Translations under genes and position numbers: made by a program
Notes under the pieces: model-generated
Database searches by the model: none
What the model saw: only the letters and a program-made list of their open reading frames with translations
What the model was told of the DNA's origin: nothing
Shown here: piece after piece, positions 29,339 through 37,140 of the stretch
Layout of the letters: every line of letters begins with the position of its first letter
Position numbering within the stretch: the first letter of the stretch is position 1
Source of the DNA: Belliella alkalica
GTDB lineage: Bacteria; Bacteroidota; Bacteroidia; Cytophagales; Cyclobacteriaceae
NCBI RefSeq assembly: GCF_022549785.1
Contig: NZ_JAKZGO010000022.1
Location: 1-59,228 of the forward strand
Length of the DNA: 59,228 bases
Reading direction: 5' to 3'

Positions 29339-29346
29339 CAAAAATA
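29339..29346 (-). promoter_or_regulatory. Candidate -7 promoter box of the DUF1680 gene
   Basis: On the minus strand TATTTTTG fits TAnnTTTG, 43 bases before the ATG. The 384-base gap also contains gtgaatattgtattggtaat at 29462-29481, a close match to the motif found upstream of three other units of this locus. It is in the opposite orientation to the gene and without the fixed spacing. Confidence 0.4.
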
Positions 29347-29633
29347 AGCCTTTGCCTATAAGGCTATCTTAGCCAACAATCATACTATTTTACCTTATAT
29401 ACTTTCTTGAATTCGAATGCTATTTTCTCATTCTTTTCCAATTTGAGTTTAGGCCAAATTGGTGAATATTGTATTGGTAATAGATGATTTTGTGAAAGTC
29501 TGCATGAATTAGATTTTATACCTTGTGGATAGATTTATTTGATTGAAATTTTGATGGGATTCTAGAGCAGATTTCATTTTGATCACTCTTTCAAATTGCA
29601 AGATCTAATAAAATTTAGGGTTTAAATTACAAT

Positions 29634-29662
29634 AAAGGAGGGGAGAGGTTTTTCCCTCCTTT
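29634..29662 (-). terminator. Terminator of the DUF885 gene
   Basis: Arms aaaggaggg (29634-29642) and ccctccttt (29654-29662) pair perfectly around an 11-base loop, 17 bases after the stop of the minus-strand peptidase gene. The T tract is stronger on the plus strand, so it may also block transcription from the other side. Confidence 0.55.
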
Positions 29663-29679
29663 TTCTATTGTTTGGGTAT

Positions 29680-31464
29680 TTATAGGTTTTTCAAAAACTT
29701 CCAATTTGTCTTATAATTCTTTTTCACTTCCTCTCCACTCAAAACTATTCTGAGGATTTCTATCGGGATGCTGTTGTTGTGAAGGATAGCGTCATGGAAC
29801 TCCTTTTCAGGCATTTTACCACTATTTACCAATTCATCTTTGAGGGCATAGATCTGAAGTCCTCCGACCATATAGGCAATTTGGTACAAAGGGCCATAGC
29901 TTCCTTCAAAAGATCTTCTTACTTCCGCTTCTGCATTGGCACGCTCGTGCCCAACCTTATCTACCAAGAAGTCAATGGCTTCTTGTGGAGTCATTTTTTC
30001 CAAATGATAGTTTAGGCTGAATATAATCCTTGCACACCGGTGCATTCTCCAGAAAAGCATACCGATTCTGTCCTCGGCAGATTTTGGGAAAGACTTCTCC
30101 CAAAGTGCTATCTCCCAATATAAAGCCCATCCTTCAATCCAAAATGGCGTAGAGAAAAGTGTTCTGTATTGTTTGTGCCGCTGCATCATATATCCTTGGA
30201 GATGGTGTCCAGGGATCAATTCATGTTGTACCGTAGCCCTTGAAAAATGTGGGTTGTTACCACGCATACTCATCATCTTTTCCTCATGACTCATGGACGA
30301 AGTAGGATATGATATCTGGATCACTTCACCACCCAAAAAGAAGGGGTTGATCCGCTGAGCCTCCGGGGACATCATTCGCATCCGCCAAGTTTCTTTTGCC
30401 AAATCAGGAATGGTGATCAGGTCTCGATCCTCTAAGAAATCGATGGCTTCTTCTGCCAAAAAATGGATGTCTTCAGGCCAAGTTCCGGGAGAAACATAAG
30501 TGTTTTTGACATGCTCTATTGCAGCTTTCCAGTCATTCCCATAACCCAATTCCCTTGAAGCTTTGAGCATTTCTTCTTCACACCAAGCAAACTGTTTCTC
30601 CGCTTCTGCAATTAAGGCTTCGGGTGAATAGGGGATATATTCAAATTCCAATTCCTTTTCCAATGCGGTTTTTCCAATTGGTTTTCCAATAATTCCACTA
30701 CCATCATCTTTGACAAGTGTATTTTCATAATGACCTTTGAGGAAAGTTTTGTAAACAGTAAGGCTTTCATTCAGCGCTTCAAAAGGCTTTTCCATCCACC
30801 ACGAAAATTCAGGGTCATAACCATTATAAAATCCATAAGCTTCTTCGACTGACCTTTGTAAGCTTTGGATAGCATCACTTGCCAATTCGGCTTTCTGCCA
30901 ACTTTCAAATGGTTTATGGTCTTCCATATTTCTTTGTATAGATTTAATTTTGGCTGTAATTTCATTAAAAATCCCCGCCAGTTTTTGTGCATCTGGCTTT
31001 ATTCCTTTTCTCCTCTGAATATAAAAATCAATCAAAGGTTGGGAGAATGTAGAAACATGCATGATCTCTTTATAGGATTCGTAGGTTCGTTGATGAAAGT
31101 ATCTGTCTTTTGTAAGTTTGTTTTTAAAAACGAGATAGTCGATTTGAGAATCCCGATCAAGGCCTTCAAATCTGAGATCTTCAAGTAAGTTCAACCAGTC
31201 TGCAAAATGCTTTTCTATTCGCTCAAAGTACTCTTCGGAATAACTGTTGGTATATTTTCTATTGAGAGAAGAAAGGTCAGCCTTGTACGACTCTAATTCA
31301 GTATATAGTCCCTGACAGTAAGAGGAAAATGGAAGCATCATAAAAATGCACAGGAACAAATACATTCCAATTTGGATTTTTTGCTTGGTCGGTATTAGCA
31401 AGTTTGCTATTGGAGATTTCCTCATGTTTCTCAGGAGTATGATCTTTTGGTAATGGTCTTTCAT
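29680..31464 (-). CDS. DUF885-family zinc peptidase-like protein
   Basis: The protein is about 594 residues from the ATG at 31464. ATGs at 31425 and 31365 are alternatives, the last giving the cleanest signal peptide (MYLFLCIFMMLPFSSYCQ). The DUF885 fold is indicated by its helical layout and by the motif VQHELIPGHHLQGYM (about residue 416), a HExxxH-like zinc site, followed by a conserved WIEGWALYWE segment with a likely third ligand. Members act as exported carboxypeptidases or dipeptidases. With the S9 enzyme it gives the locus a second peptidase. It is divergent from the DHDPS-family gene. Confidence 0.85.
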   Translation of the reverse strand: MKDHYQKIILLRNMRKSPIANLLIPTKQKIQIGMYLFLCIFMMLPFSSYCQGLYTELESYKADLSSLNRKYTNSYSEEYFERIEKHFADWLNLLEDLRFEGLDRDSQIDYLVFKNKLTKDRYFHQRTYESYKEIMHVSTFSQPLIDFYIQRRKGIKPDAQKLAGIFNEITAKIKSIQRNMEDHKPFESWQKAELASDAIQSLQRSVEEAYGFYNGYDPEFSWWMEKPFEALNESLTVYKTFLKGHYENTLVKDDGSGIIGKPIGKTALEKELEFEYIPYSPEALIAEAEKQFAWCEEEMLKASRELGYGNDWKAAIEHVKNTYVSPGTWPEDIHFLAEEAIDFLEDRDLITIPDLAKETWRMRMMSPEAQRINPFFLGGEVIQISYPTSSMSHEEKMMSMRGNNPHFSRATVQHELIPGHHLQGYMMQRHKQYRTLFSTPFWIEGWALYWEIALWEKSFPKSAEDRIGMLFWRMHRCARIIFSLNYHLEKMTPQEAIDFLVDKVGHERANAEAEVRRSFEGSYGPLYQIAYMVGGLQIYALKDELVNSGKMPEKEFHDAILHNNSIPIEILRIVLSGEEVKKNYKTNWKFLKNL

Positions 31465-31548
31465 TGGTGTGATTTTTTCGGTCAAAATGAACTAGGTACA
31501 TTGTTTGTATGTGGAAATTAACAAATAATATCATCCAAAATCTGTAAT

Positions 31549-31613
31549 GCCAATATTGTATAAGTCTTGACTAATCTTGTGCAATTTTCTTGGGTATTCA
31601 TGTCGTAATTTTG
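31549..31613 (+). promoter_or_regulatory. Locus motif plus -7 box upstream of the DHDPS-family gene
   Basis: gccaatattgtataagtctt starts at 31549, and a -7 box TAATTTTG starts exactly 57 bases later (31606). The ATG follows at 31638. The same motif and the same 57-base distance occur before the DUF5695 gene (33965/34022) and susC (36994/37051). Confidence 0.6.
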
Positions 31614-31637
31614 AAAAGGAACAAATATTTACAAGAA

Positions 31638-32552
31638 ATGAATTGGAATGGAGTTTTACCTGCCGTGACAACAAAGTTTACCGCAGATGGCAGTATTGAC
31701 TATATGCTGTTTTTTGAGAATGTTGAAGAACAGATTAATGCAGGGGTCATTGGGATTATTCTTGGGGGAACCCTAGGGGAATCCAGTGTATTGGAAGACG
31801 AGGAAAAGATGGAACTTACAAGTAAGACCATTGCCTATGTCAAGGGCAGGGTGCCTGTTGTTTTGAATATTGCCGAAGGATCGACCAGAAAGGCAATTGC
31901 CTGTGCCCAAGCGGCAGAAAGCATGGGTGTAGATGCCCTTATGCTTTTACCTCCCATGCGGTATACGCCAGATCACAGAGAACTGGTGACATATTTTGCT
32001 GAAATAGCAAAAAGCACAAAATTGCCGATTATGATTTATAACAATCCGGTAGATTATAAAACCTATGTTACGTTGGATGTTTTTGAAGAACTTTTGCCCT
32101 ATGAAAATATTCAAGCGGTCAAGGAATCTACAAGGGATGTATCCAATGTTACCAGAATGATCAACAGGTTTGGAGATCGTTATAAGATTCTTTGTGGAGT
32201 AGATACATTGACAATGGAATGCTTGACTATGGGTGCCCACGGACTTGTGGCAGGATTGGTATGTGCATTTCCGAAAGAGACTGTGGTTTTGTTCAACTTG
32301 ATCAAAGAGGGAAAAACCGCAGAGGCATTGGAGATTTACAGATGGTTTTTACCATTGTTGGAGCTTGATATCCATTCCAAATTAGTGCAATATATCAAAC
32401 TTGCAGAGGAGATGACCGGAATAGGGTCAGCAAAAGTAAGGGCACCAAGGTTGGAACTGGTAGGTGAAGAAAAGGCTAAGATTGTAAAATTGATACAAGA
32501 GGGGATAGACAGCAGGCCTGTTTTGGAAAACTACAGTGTTGTTGTAGGTTAA
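31638..32552 (+). CDS. Dihydrodipicolinate synthase/N-acetylneuraminate lyase family protein
   Basis: The ATG at 31638 (MNWNGVLPAVTTKF) gives 304 residues, the normal length. The class I aldolase barrel shows GGTLGES, the Tyr in MIYNNPVDY (about residue 134) and the Schiff-base Lys in AVKEST (about 162). True dihydrodipicolinate synthase has a different context. Two catabolic roles fit the neighbours: 1-pyrroline-4-hydroxy-2-carboxylate deaminase of hydroxyproline breakdown, or 2-keto-3-deoxy-L-arabinonate dehydratase of oxidative arabinose breakdown. The sequence alone does not choose between them. No signal peptide, so cytoplasmic. Confidence 0.8.
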   Translation: MNWNGVLPAVTTKFTADGSIDYMLFFENVEEQINAGVIGIILGGTLGESSVLEDEEKMELTSKTIAYVKGRVPVVLNIAEGSTRKAIACAQAAESMGVDALMLLPPMRYTPDHRELVTYFAEIAKSTKLPIMIYNNPVDYKTYVTLDVFEELLPYENIQAVKESTRDVSNVTRMINRFGDRYKILCGVDTLTMECLTMGAHGLVAGLVCAFPKETVVLFNLIKEGKTAEALEIYRWFLPLLELDIHSKLVQYIKLAEEMTGIGSAKVRAPRLELVGEEKAKIVKLIQEGIDSRPVLENYSVVVG

Positions 32553-32569
32553 AGCTTTGTTAAATCCTT

Positions 32570-32614
32570 AAAATAAATCCCGATGAAAATTGTTCTTTCA
32601 TCGGGATTTATTTT
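32570..32614. terminator. Bidirectional terminator between convergent DHDPS-family and AraC genes
   Basis: Perfect 19-base arms (32570-32588 and 32596-32614, aaaataaatcccgatgaaa and complement) enclose a 7-base loop. The right arm overlaps the stop codon of the AraC gene by two bases. Confidence 0.85.
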
Positions 32615-33491
32615 AGTTCACGTGTTTAATATTTATATTTCTACAATAGGAAGAAGGGGTGCATCCTGTAATCGTCTTAAACTGTCTATTGAAATAAGAA
32701 ATATTGTAATACCCTGATTTGAAAGCAGCTTCTTTTACACTGAGATCTTCTTCTACAAGCTGCCTGCATGCATTGCCGATTCTGATTTCATTCAGAAATT
32801 GTGAAAATGTCTTTCTTGTATGTCTTTTGAAATACCTACAGAATGCATTTACACTCAAATTGGCAACGTCTGCTGCGTCAGCCAAAGAAATATCCCTTGT
32901 GAAATTATCAAGGAGAAAACCAATTACCGAATTGATTTTTTCAGTGTCGCCTGCTTTTATCTCGCTCTCATAGGTTACATGACTTAACGTTTCGATATCT
33001 TCAGTTTGAGAGAGGTAATTGAAGATTTTGAAAAGGTAGATGAGCCTGTCAAATCCATTTTTTTTCGTGATTTTTTTGCTGAATTTGAAAAGTTTTTCAC
33101 GCGCTACCCCTGTCAAAAAAAGTCCACTTTTGGATTTTTCCAGAAATCTATTGATCGCATGAAATTCTTGAAGTTCTTTAAATTTCTCACCCAATGCATC
33201 AGGAGAGAATAGAATTGATATGTTCTGGGAAAGAAGTCCACTCTCTGAACTGTAATATTCTTTATTACTTCGGAAAAAATGGGGTAGGTTGGCACCAATT
33301 ATAAAAGTGTCACCAGAATTGAAATTACCAAAAGCATCACCTATGAAATAGGTACCTTTTCCTTCGATAATTGTCATGATCTGATATTCGGAATGGAAAT
33401 GAAGGTTGTCATAGAAATGTTGATGACATTCTTTGAGAACTCTGACCGGTTCGTCAATATTTCGCGGAACTTGGTAAAGAAGTGGTTTCAT
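32613..33491 (-). CDS. AraC-family regulator with cupin sensor, likely regulator of the glycan locus
   Basis: The ATG at 33491 (MKPLLYQVPRNIDEPVRVLK) gives 292 residues; the longer frame to 33581 lacks support. An N-terminal cupin (HSEYQIMTIIEGKGTYFIGD, SGDTFIIGANLPHFF) is joined to a C-terminal double HTH (ISLADAADVANLSVNAFCRY, FKRHTRKTFSQFL, VKEAAFKSGYYNISYFNRQF). This subtype usually senses small sugars or catabolites in the cytoplasm. It is divergent from DUF5695-susC-susD and convergent with the DHDPS-family gene. Its likely targets carry the 57-base-spaced motif, which is inference. Confidence 0.88.
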   Translation of the reverse strand: MKPLLYQVPRNIDEPVRVLKECHQHFYDNLHFHSEYQIMTIIEGKGTYFIGDAFGNFNSGDTFIIGANLPHFFRSNKEYYSSESGLLSQNISILFSPDALGEKFKELQEFHAINRFLEKSKSGLFLTGVAREKLFKFSKKITKKNGFDRLIYLFKIFNYLSQTEDIETLSHVTYESEIKAGDTEKINSVIGFLLDNFTRDISLADAADVANLSVNAFCRYFKRHTRKTFSQFLNEIRIGNACRQLVEEDLSVKEAAFKSGYYNISYFNRQFKTITGCTPSSYCRNINIKHVN

Positions 33492-33668
33492 GATTTTTTT
33501 ATTAGGGGTGTTTATTGATTCTAGATATTTGAAATAACCAATGTCAACATTAGCTATTGTGGATGCCACCAATAGGAACAAAGTGACAGGTTTGAGGTGA
33601 TTTGGGTAGATTTAGTGGTTTATTGATATATAATAATATGAAAATGAGCTTATTAATAATAGCAGTAG

Positions 33669-33694
33669 GTTAATATTGTATTAGTATTGGGCAA
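33669..33694 (+). promoter_or_regulatory. Locus motif, distal copy in the AraC/DUF5695 intergenic region
   Basis: gttaatattgtattagtatt begins here; over 26 bases it matches the copy at 33965 at 22 positions. A box CACTTTTG lies 58 bases downstream of its start, one base off the spacing and one base off the consensus of the other copies. The 592-base gap (33492-34083) has no gene. Confidence 0.55.
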
Positions 33695-33964
33695 TTGAGG
33701 TGTAGAAAACACCCGATTTTTTCGATCACTTTTGATTTTCTTGTAGAAAATGAACAATTTGTTTCTTTCTTTAGACATGATTTAACCAGTTTTCAGACTT
33801 TATAAAAATTCGGTTTTAAAATTAATTTTATCCATTAAAAATATACTTTTATATGAAGTGCCGATAAAACTTTGGTCTTGGTGTTTTATTAAGAATGAAA
33901 ATATTGTTTATTGATTCTAAAAATGGTTGTTATTTGGTGAAATATTTCCCTAAAATGCACCAAA

Positions 33965-34029
33965 GTTAATATTGTGTTATTAATGGGTAATAAACTATGG
34001 TTTTCAGATAAGTGTATTAATTACATTTG
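33965..34029 (+). promoter_or_regulatory. Locus motif plus -7 box upstream of the DUF5695 gene
   Basis: gttaatattgtgttattaat starts at 33965, a second conserved block gataagtgtattaattacat starts 42 bases later (34007), and the -7 box TACATTTG starts at 34022, 57 bases from the motif. Upstream of susC the same three parts have identical spacing. Confidence 0.65.
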
Positions 34030-34083
34030 TATAAGAGCCAAAGATTTATTTTTCTAAGGCAAAACCTTAATCATCAGTTGCGC

Positions 34084-36843
34084 ATGAAACAATTACAATT
34101 TATACAGAGAGCACTTGGATTTTCAACAGATAGATCAAGTCGATTTTCATTCCTTGTAGGCCTGATGCTGCTTTTTTCAATTCCAGTATCTGCACAAGAT
34201 ATCTGGGATAGAATCAAGGCAAAGCCACAAACCTTAGAGACAACAAAGAAAAGCTACCTTGAAAATGATATTTTCAAATTGGGTTTGCTAAATAGCAGCC
34301 ATACAGTGGCCTCTTTGAATCCAAAGGTGGATCTCAGTTTTGATTTTGTTCCATCCGAACTTTTGGATATCAGAAGTAGGGACAGTCTCTATCACCTAGG
34401 TGATATCAACCTTATGTATCGTATTGGGGAAGAGGAGACCTGGAAGAGTTTTTCAAGTGCACATAAAAGAGAGTCTTCAGCAAATGAACAAAAAGCGACG
34501 TCCCAAAGAGCAGTTTCTTTGGTAAGTAAAAGTCTTCGTGATACCGATCAAATAGCCGTTTACAGAACTTGGGAACTTGGTGAAAATTCTCTGACCCTTA
34601 CTTTTGAATTGAAAAATGAATCTGGTAAACCAGTTGAGATTGGGTATTTGGGTGTTCCTATGATATTTGATAATATTTTACACTGGAAAAGTCTTGAAGA
34701 TGCTCATTTGGAGAAGGTGTTCTATGATCCTTATATAGGAGGAGATGCAGGTTATCTTCAGGTGGTGAGACTACATGGGAAATCCCCCGTTCTGTTGGTT
34801 GTACCCAAGGAAAATGCTTCTTTTGAAGCTTACAGCCCATTGTTAGATGACCAAACACCAAGAAACATCACTTTTGAGGGGTTCCATGATTGGGTGATCC
34901 ATAGTAAGGCCAAGGCTGAAGGGCAATGGAAAAATGCCGAGCAATGGATTGAGCCAACCTCCATGGTAATTGCTCCAGGAGAAAGCTACACCAGTAGCCT
35001 AGAATTTTTGTTGGCAGATGACCTCAGATCAATTGAACCGACTTTGGTTGCTAATAATAGGCCCGTAGCAATTGGATTGCCTGGCTATGTAGTGCCAATG
35101 GATGTCAAGGCAGGCTTGCGTTTGAAAGCACCCCAGTCCATCAAAGAAATGACTGTATCCCCAGAAGGCTCATTAATAATCACAAAGAATCCCGAAAAGG
35201 ATGCCGAAGGATGGTTGGCATTTGATGTGGAAGGAAAGCAGTGGGGAAGGGCGAAAGTAGAAATCACTTACCTTGACGGAACTAAGCAAGTATTATCTTA
35301 TAAAGTCATCCATCCAGAAACTGAGTTGGTGGCCAAAATGGGTAGTTTCCTTACCACAGAGCAATGGTATGAAAATGAAGAAGATCCTTTTGGAAGACAC
35401 AATTCGGTGATTTCTTATGACTATGAGAAAAAAGCTCAGGTAGTAGAAGACTCTAGGGTATGGATAGCTGGCTTGAGTGATGAAGCTGGAGCAGGGTCTT
35501 GGCTCGCAGCCTTTATGAAGCAATTGCTAGACCCAAAAATGGAGGAGGTAGAAAAGCTCGGGAAATTCATGCACGAAACCCTTTGGGGAGGCATACAATA
35601 TAATGAAGGAGAGAATAAATACGGAGTGAAAAAGAGTGTGTTTTATTATGAGCCTGAAAAGATGCCGGCTGGCACTTACAGTAAAAGTGTCAATTATGGT
35701 ACATGGGCTGCTTGGGACAAGGAACATGCGGACTCGCCGGGACGCTCTTACAACTATCCTCATGTGGCAGCTGCGCATTGGATTATGTATAGACTATTGA
35801 GATATCATCAAGGATTTGAACTTCCCCAAACTTGGGATTGGTATCTTGAAAATGCTTTCAGCACTTCGATGGCAATGGTAGAACTGGCACCACATTATGC
35901 ACAGTTTGGTCAGATGGAAGGAACAGTTTTTTTAATGCTTTTAGATGATCTTAAGAAAGAGGGAATGGAGGCCTTTGCCAAAGAACTTGAAGGGGCTATG
36001 AGAGCAAGAGCAGATGTTTGGTCAGGTTTGGCTTATCCTTTTGGCAGTGAGATGCCTTGGGATTCCACCGGGCAGGAAGAAGTTTATATGTGGGCAAAGT
36101 ATTTCGGGATGGATGAAAAAGCGGACGTTACGCTCAATGCGATTTTGGCTTATATGCCAGCCATACCACACTGGGGTTACAACGGATCAGCCAGAAGGTA
36201 TTGGGATTTTCAATACGGTGGAAAAATTCAGAGAATCGAAAGACAGCTTCACCATTATGGATCTGCATTGAATGCTATTCCTGTAATGCATGAATATATC
36301 GATAACCCAGAAAATCTTTATCTTTTGAGGGTTGGATATGCAGGGATGGTAGGTGGAGTGGCCAATGTCACAGAGGATGGTTTTGGGCCAGCGGCATTTC
36401 ACTCGTATCCTGAAATGTTGGCAATTGATCCTTACAGTGGAGATTATGGTTCAGGGTTTTTTGGCTATGCTGTGAATTCCAAATCAATATTGCTTCATGA
36501 TAAGACTTTTGGATGGCTGGGATTTGGAGGAAATGTCAAAGAAATAGAAGGAAATATAAAGCTTGAGCTGACTTCGGGAGGAAGAAAGCAATTGTTTTTG
36601 GCACCTGAAAAATTACTTGTAAAACTGGAATCAGGAAATATCCTTGAAGCTTCATACAATCCAGAGTCAGGTAAGCTTCATTTGCTTCTGGATAAGGCGA
36701 ATGCCAACACAAAGCACGCCTATTTTAGAATATCTCATCCTAATAAAAGCGATTGGGATTTAGGGTTAGAAAAACTAGAAAACGGTGCATACATTCTTCC
36801 TTTGGGAACTGATCAAAAAGAATTGATAATCAGTCTGAAATGA
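34084..36843 (+). CDS. DUF5695-type exported protein of a glycan locus
   Basis: The ATG at 34084 gives 919 residues with a signal peptide (FLVGLMLLFSIPVSAQ). The front half is beta-rich (about 60-390). The rear half is helical with aromatic motifs typical of (alpha/alpha)6 barrels (VNYGTWAAWDKEHADSPGRS, YNYPHVAAAHWIMYRLLRYH, YWDFQYGGKIQRIERQLHHY). I assign it to the DUF5695 group from memory of such proteins in Bacteroidota loci. A glycoside hydrolase or lyase role is likely but unproven. It precedes susC with its own terminator between them. Confidence 0.6.
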   Translation: MKQLQFIQRALGFSTDRSSRFSFLVGLMLLFSIPVSAQDIWDRIKAKPQTLETTKKSYLENDIFKLGLLNSSHTVASLNPKVDLSFDFVPSELLDIRSRDSLYHLGDINLMYRIGEEETWKSFSSAHKRESSANEQKATSQRAVSLVSKSLRDTDQIAVYRTWELGENSLTLTFELKNESGKPVEIGYLGVPMIFDNILHWKSLEDAHLEKVFYDPYIGGDAGYLQVVRLHGKSPVLLVVPKENASFEAYSPLLDDQTPRNITFEGFHDWVIHSKAKAEGQWKNAEQWIEPTSMVIAPGESYTSSLEFLLADDLRSIEPTLVANNRPVAIGLPGYVVPMDVKAGLRLKAPQSIKEMTVSPEGSLIITKNPEKDAEGWLAFDVEGKQWGRAKVEITYLDGTKQVLSYKVIHPETELVAKMGSFLTTEQWYENEEDPFGRHNSVISYDYEKKAQVVEDSRVWIAGLSDEAGAGSWLAAFMKQLLDPKMEEVEKLGKFMHETLWGGIQYNEGENKYGVKKSVFYYEPEKMPAGTYSKSVNYGTWAAWDKEHADSPGRSYNYPHVAAAHWIMYRLLRYHQGFELPQTWDWYLENAFSTSMAMVELAPHYAQFGQMEGTVFLMLLDDLKKEGMEAFAKELEGAMRARADVWSGLAYPFGSEMPWDSTGQEEVYMWAKYFGMDEKADVTLNAILAYMPAIPHWGYNGSARRYWDFQYGGKIQRIERQLHHYGSALNAIPVMHEYIDNPENLYLLRVGYAGMVGGVANVTEDGFGPAAFHSYPEMLAIDPYSGDYGSGFFGYAVNSKSILLHDKTFGWLGFGGNVKEIEGNIKLELTSGGRKQLFLAPEKLLVKLESGNILEASYNPESGKLHLLLDKANANTKHAYFRISHPNKSDWDLGLEKLENGAYILPLGTDQKELIISLK

Positions 36844-36884
36844 ACATTTTGAAAGCGATAAGTTTTTCTTTTTTCAATAAGGTT

Positions 36885-36923
36885 GAAACCTGCCGGAATA
36901 CAATTTTCGGTAGGTTTCTTTTT
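36885..36923 (+). terminator. Terminator after the DUF5695 gene
   Basis: gaaacctgccg and cggtaggtttc pair with one G-T pair, followed by a T5 tract. It lies 42 bases after the stop, so susC needs its own promoter. Confidence 0.75.
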
Positions 36924-36993
36924 GTCCTTTCCAATTTAAATTTTTATGAAAAGATTTAGGTATTTAAGTTTATTCTGTGATAGTTCAAAATGA

Positions 36994-37058
36994 GCTAATA
37001 TAGTATAGGTTTAAGCTACTTTTGTTGAATTTTTTGATAAGTGTTTTAAGTACATTTA
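36994..37058 (+). promoter_or_regulatory. Locus motif plus -7-like box upstream of susC
   Basis: gctaatatagtataggttta starts at 36994, gataagtgttttaagtacat at 37036 (42 bases on), and TACATTTA, a near-consensus -7 box, at 37051 (57 bases on). TACTTTTG at 37017 is an alternative -7 box. Confidence 0.6.
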
Positions 37059-37140
37059 TAAAGTAATCCCAAGAGACTTTTTTAGATGTATTGGTCTCAC
37101 TATAGGGATTAATAAACTTAAATATCAACCCAATTACAGT

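Noticed and set aside
31638-32552. Biosynthetic dihydrodipicolinate synthase (dapA)
   Set aside because: Active-site residues are those of the whole superfamily, and the setting among glycosidases, peptidases and an AraC regulator points to a catabolic member.
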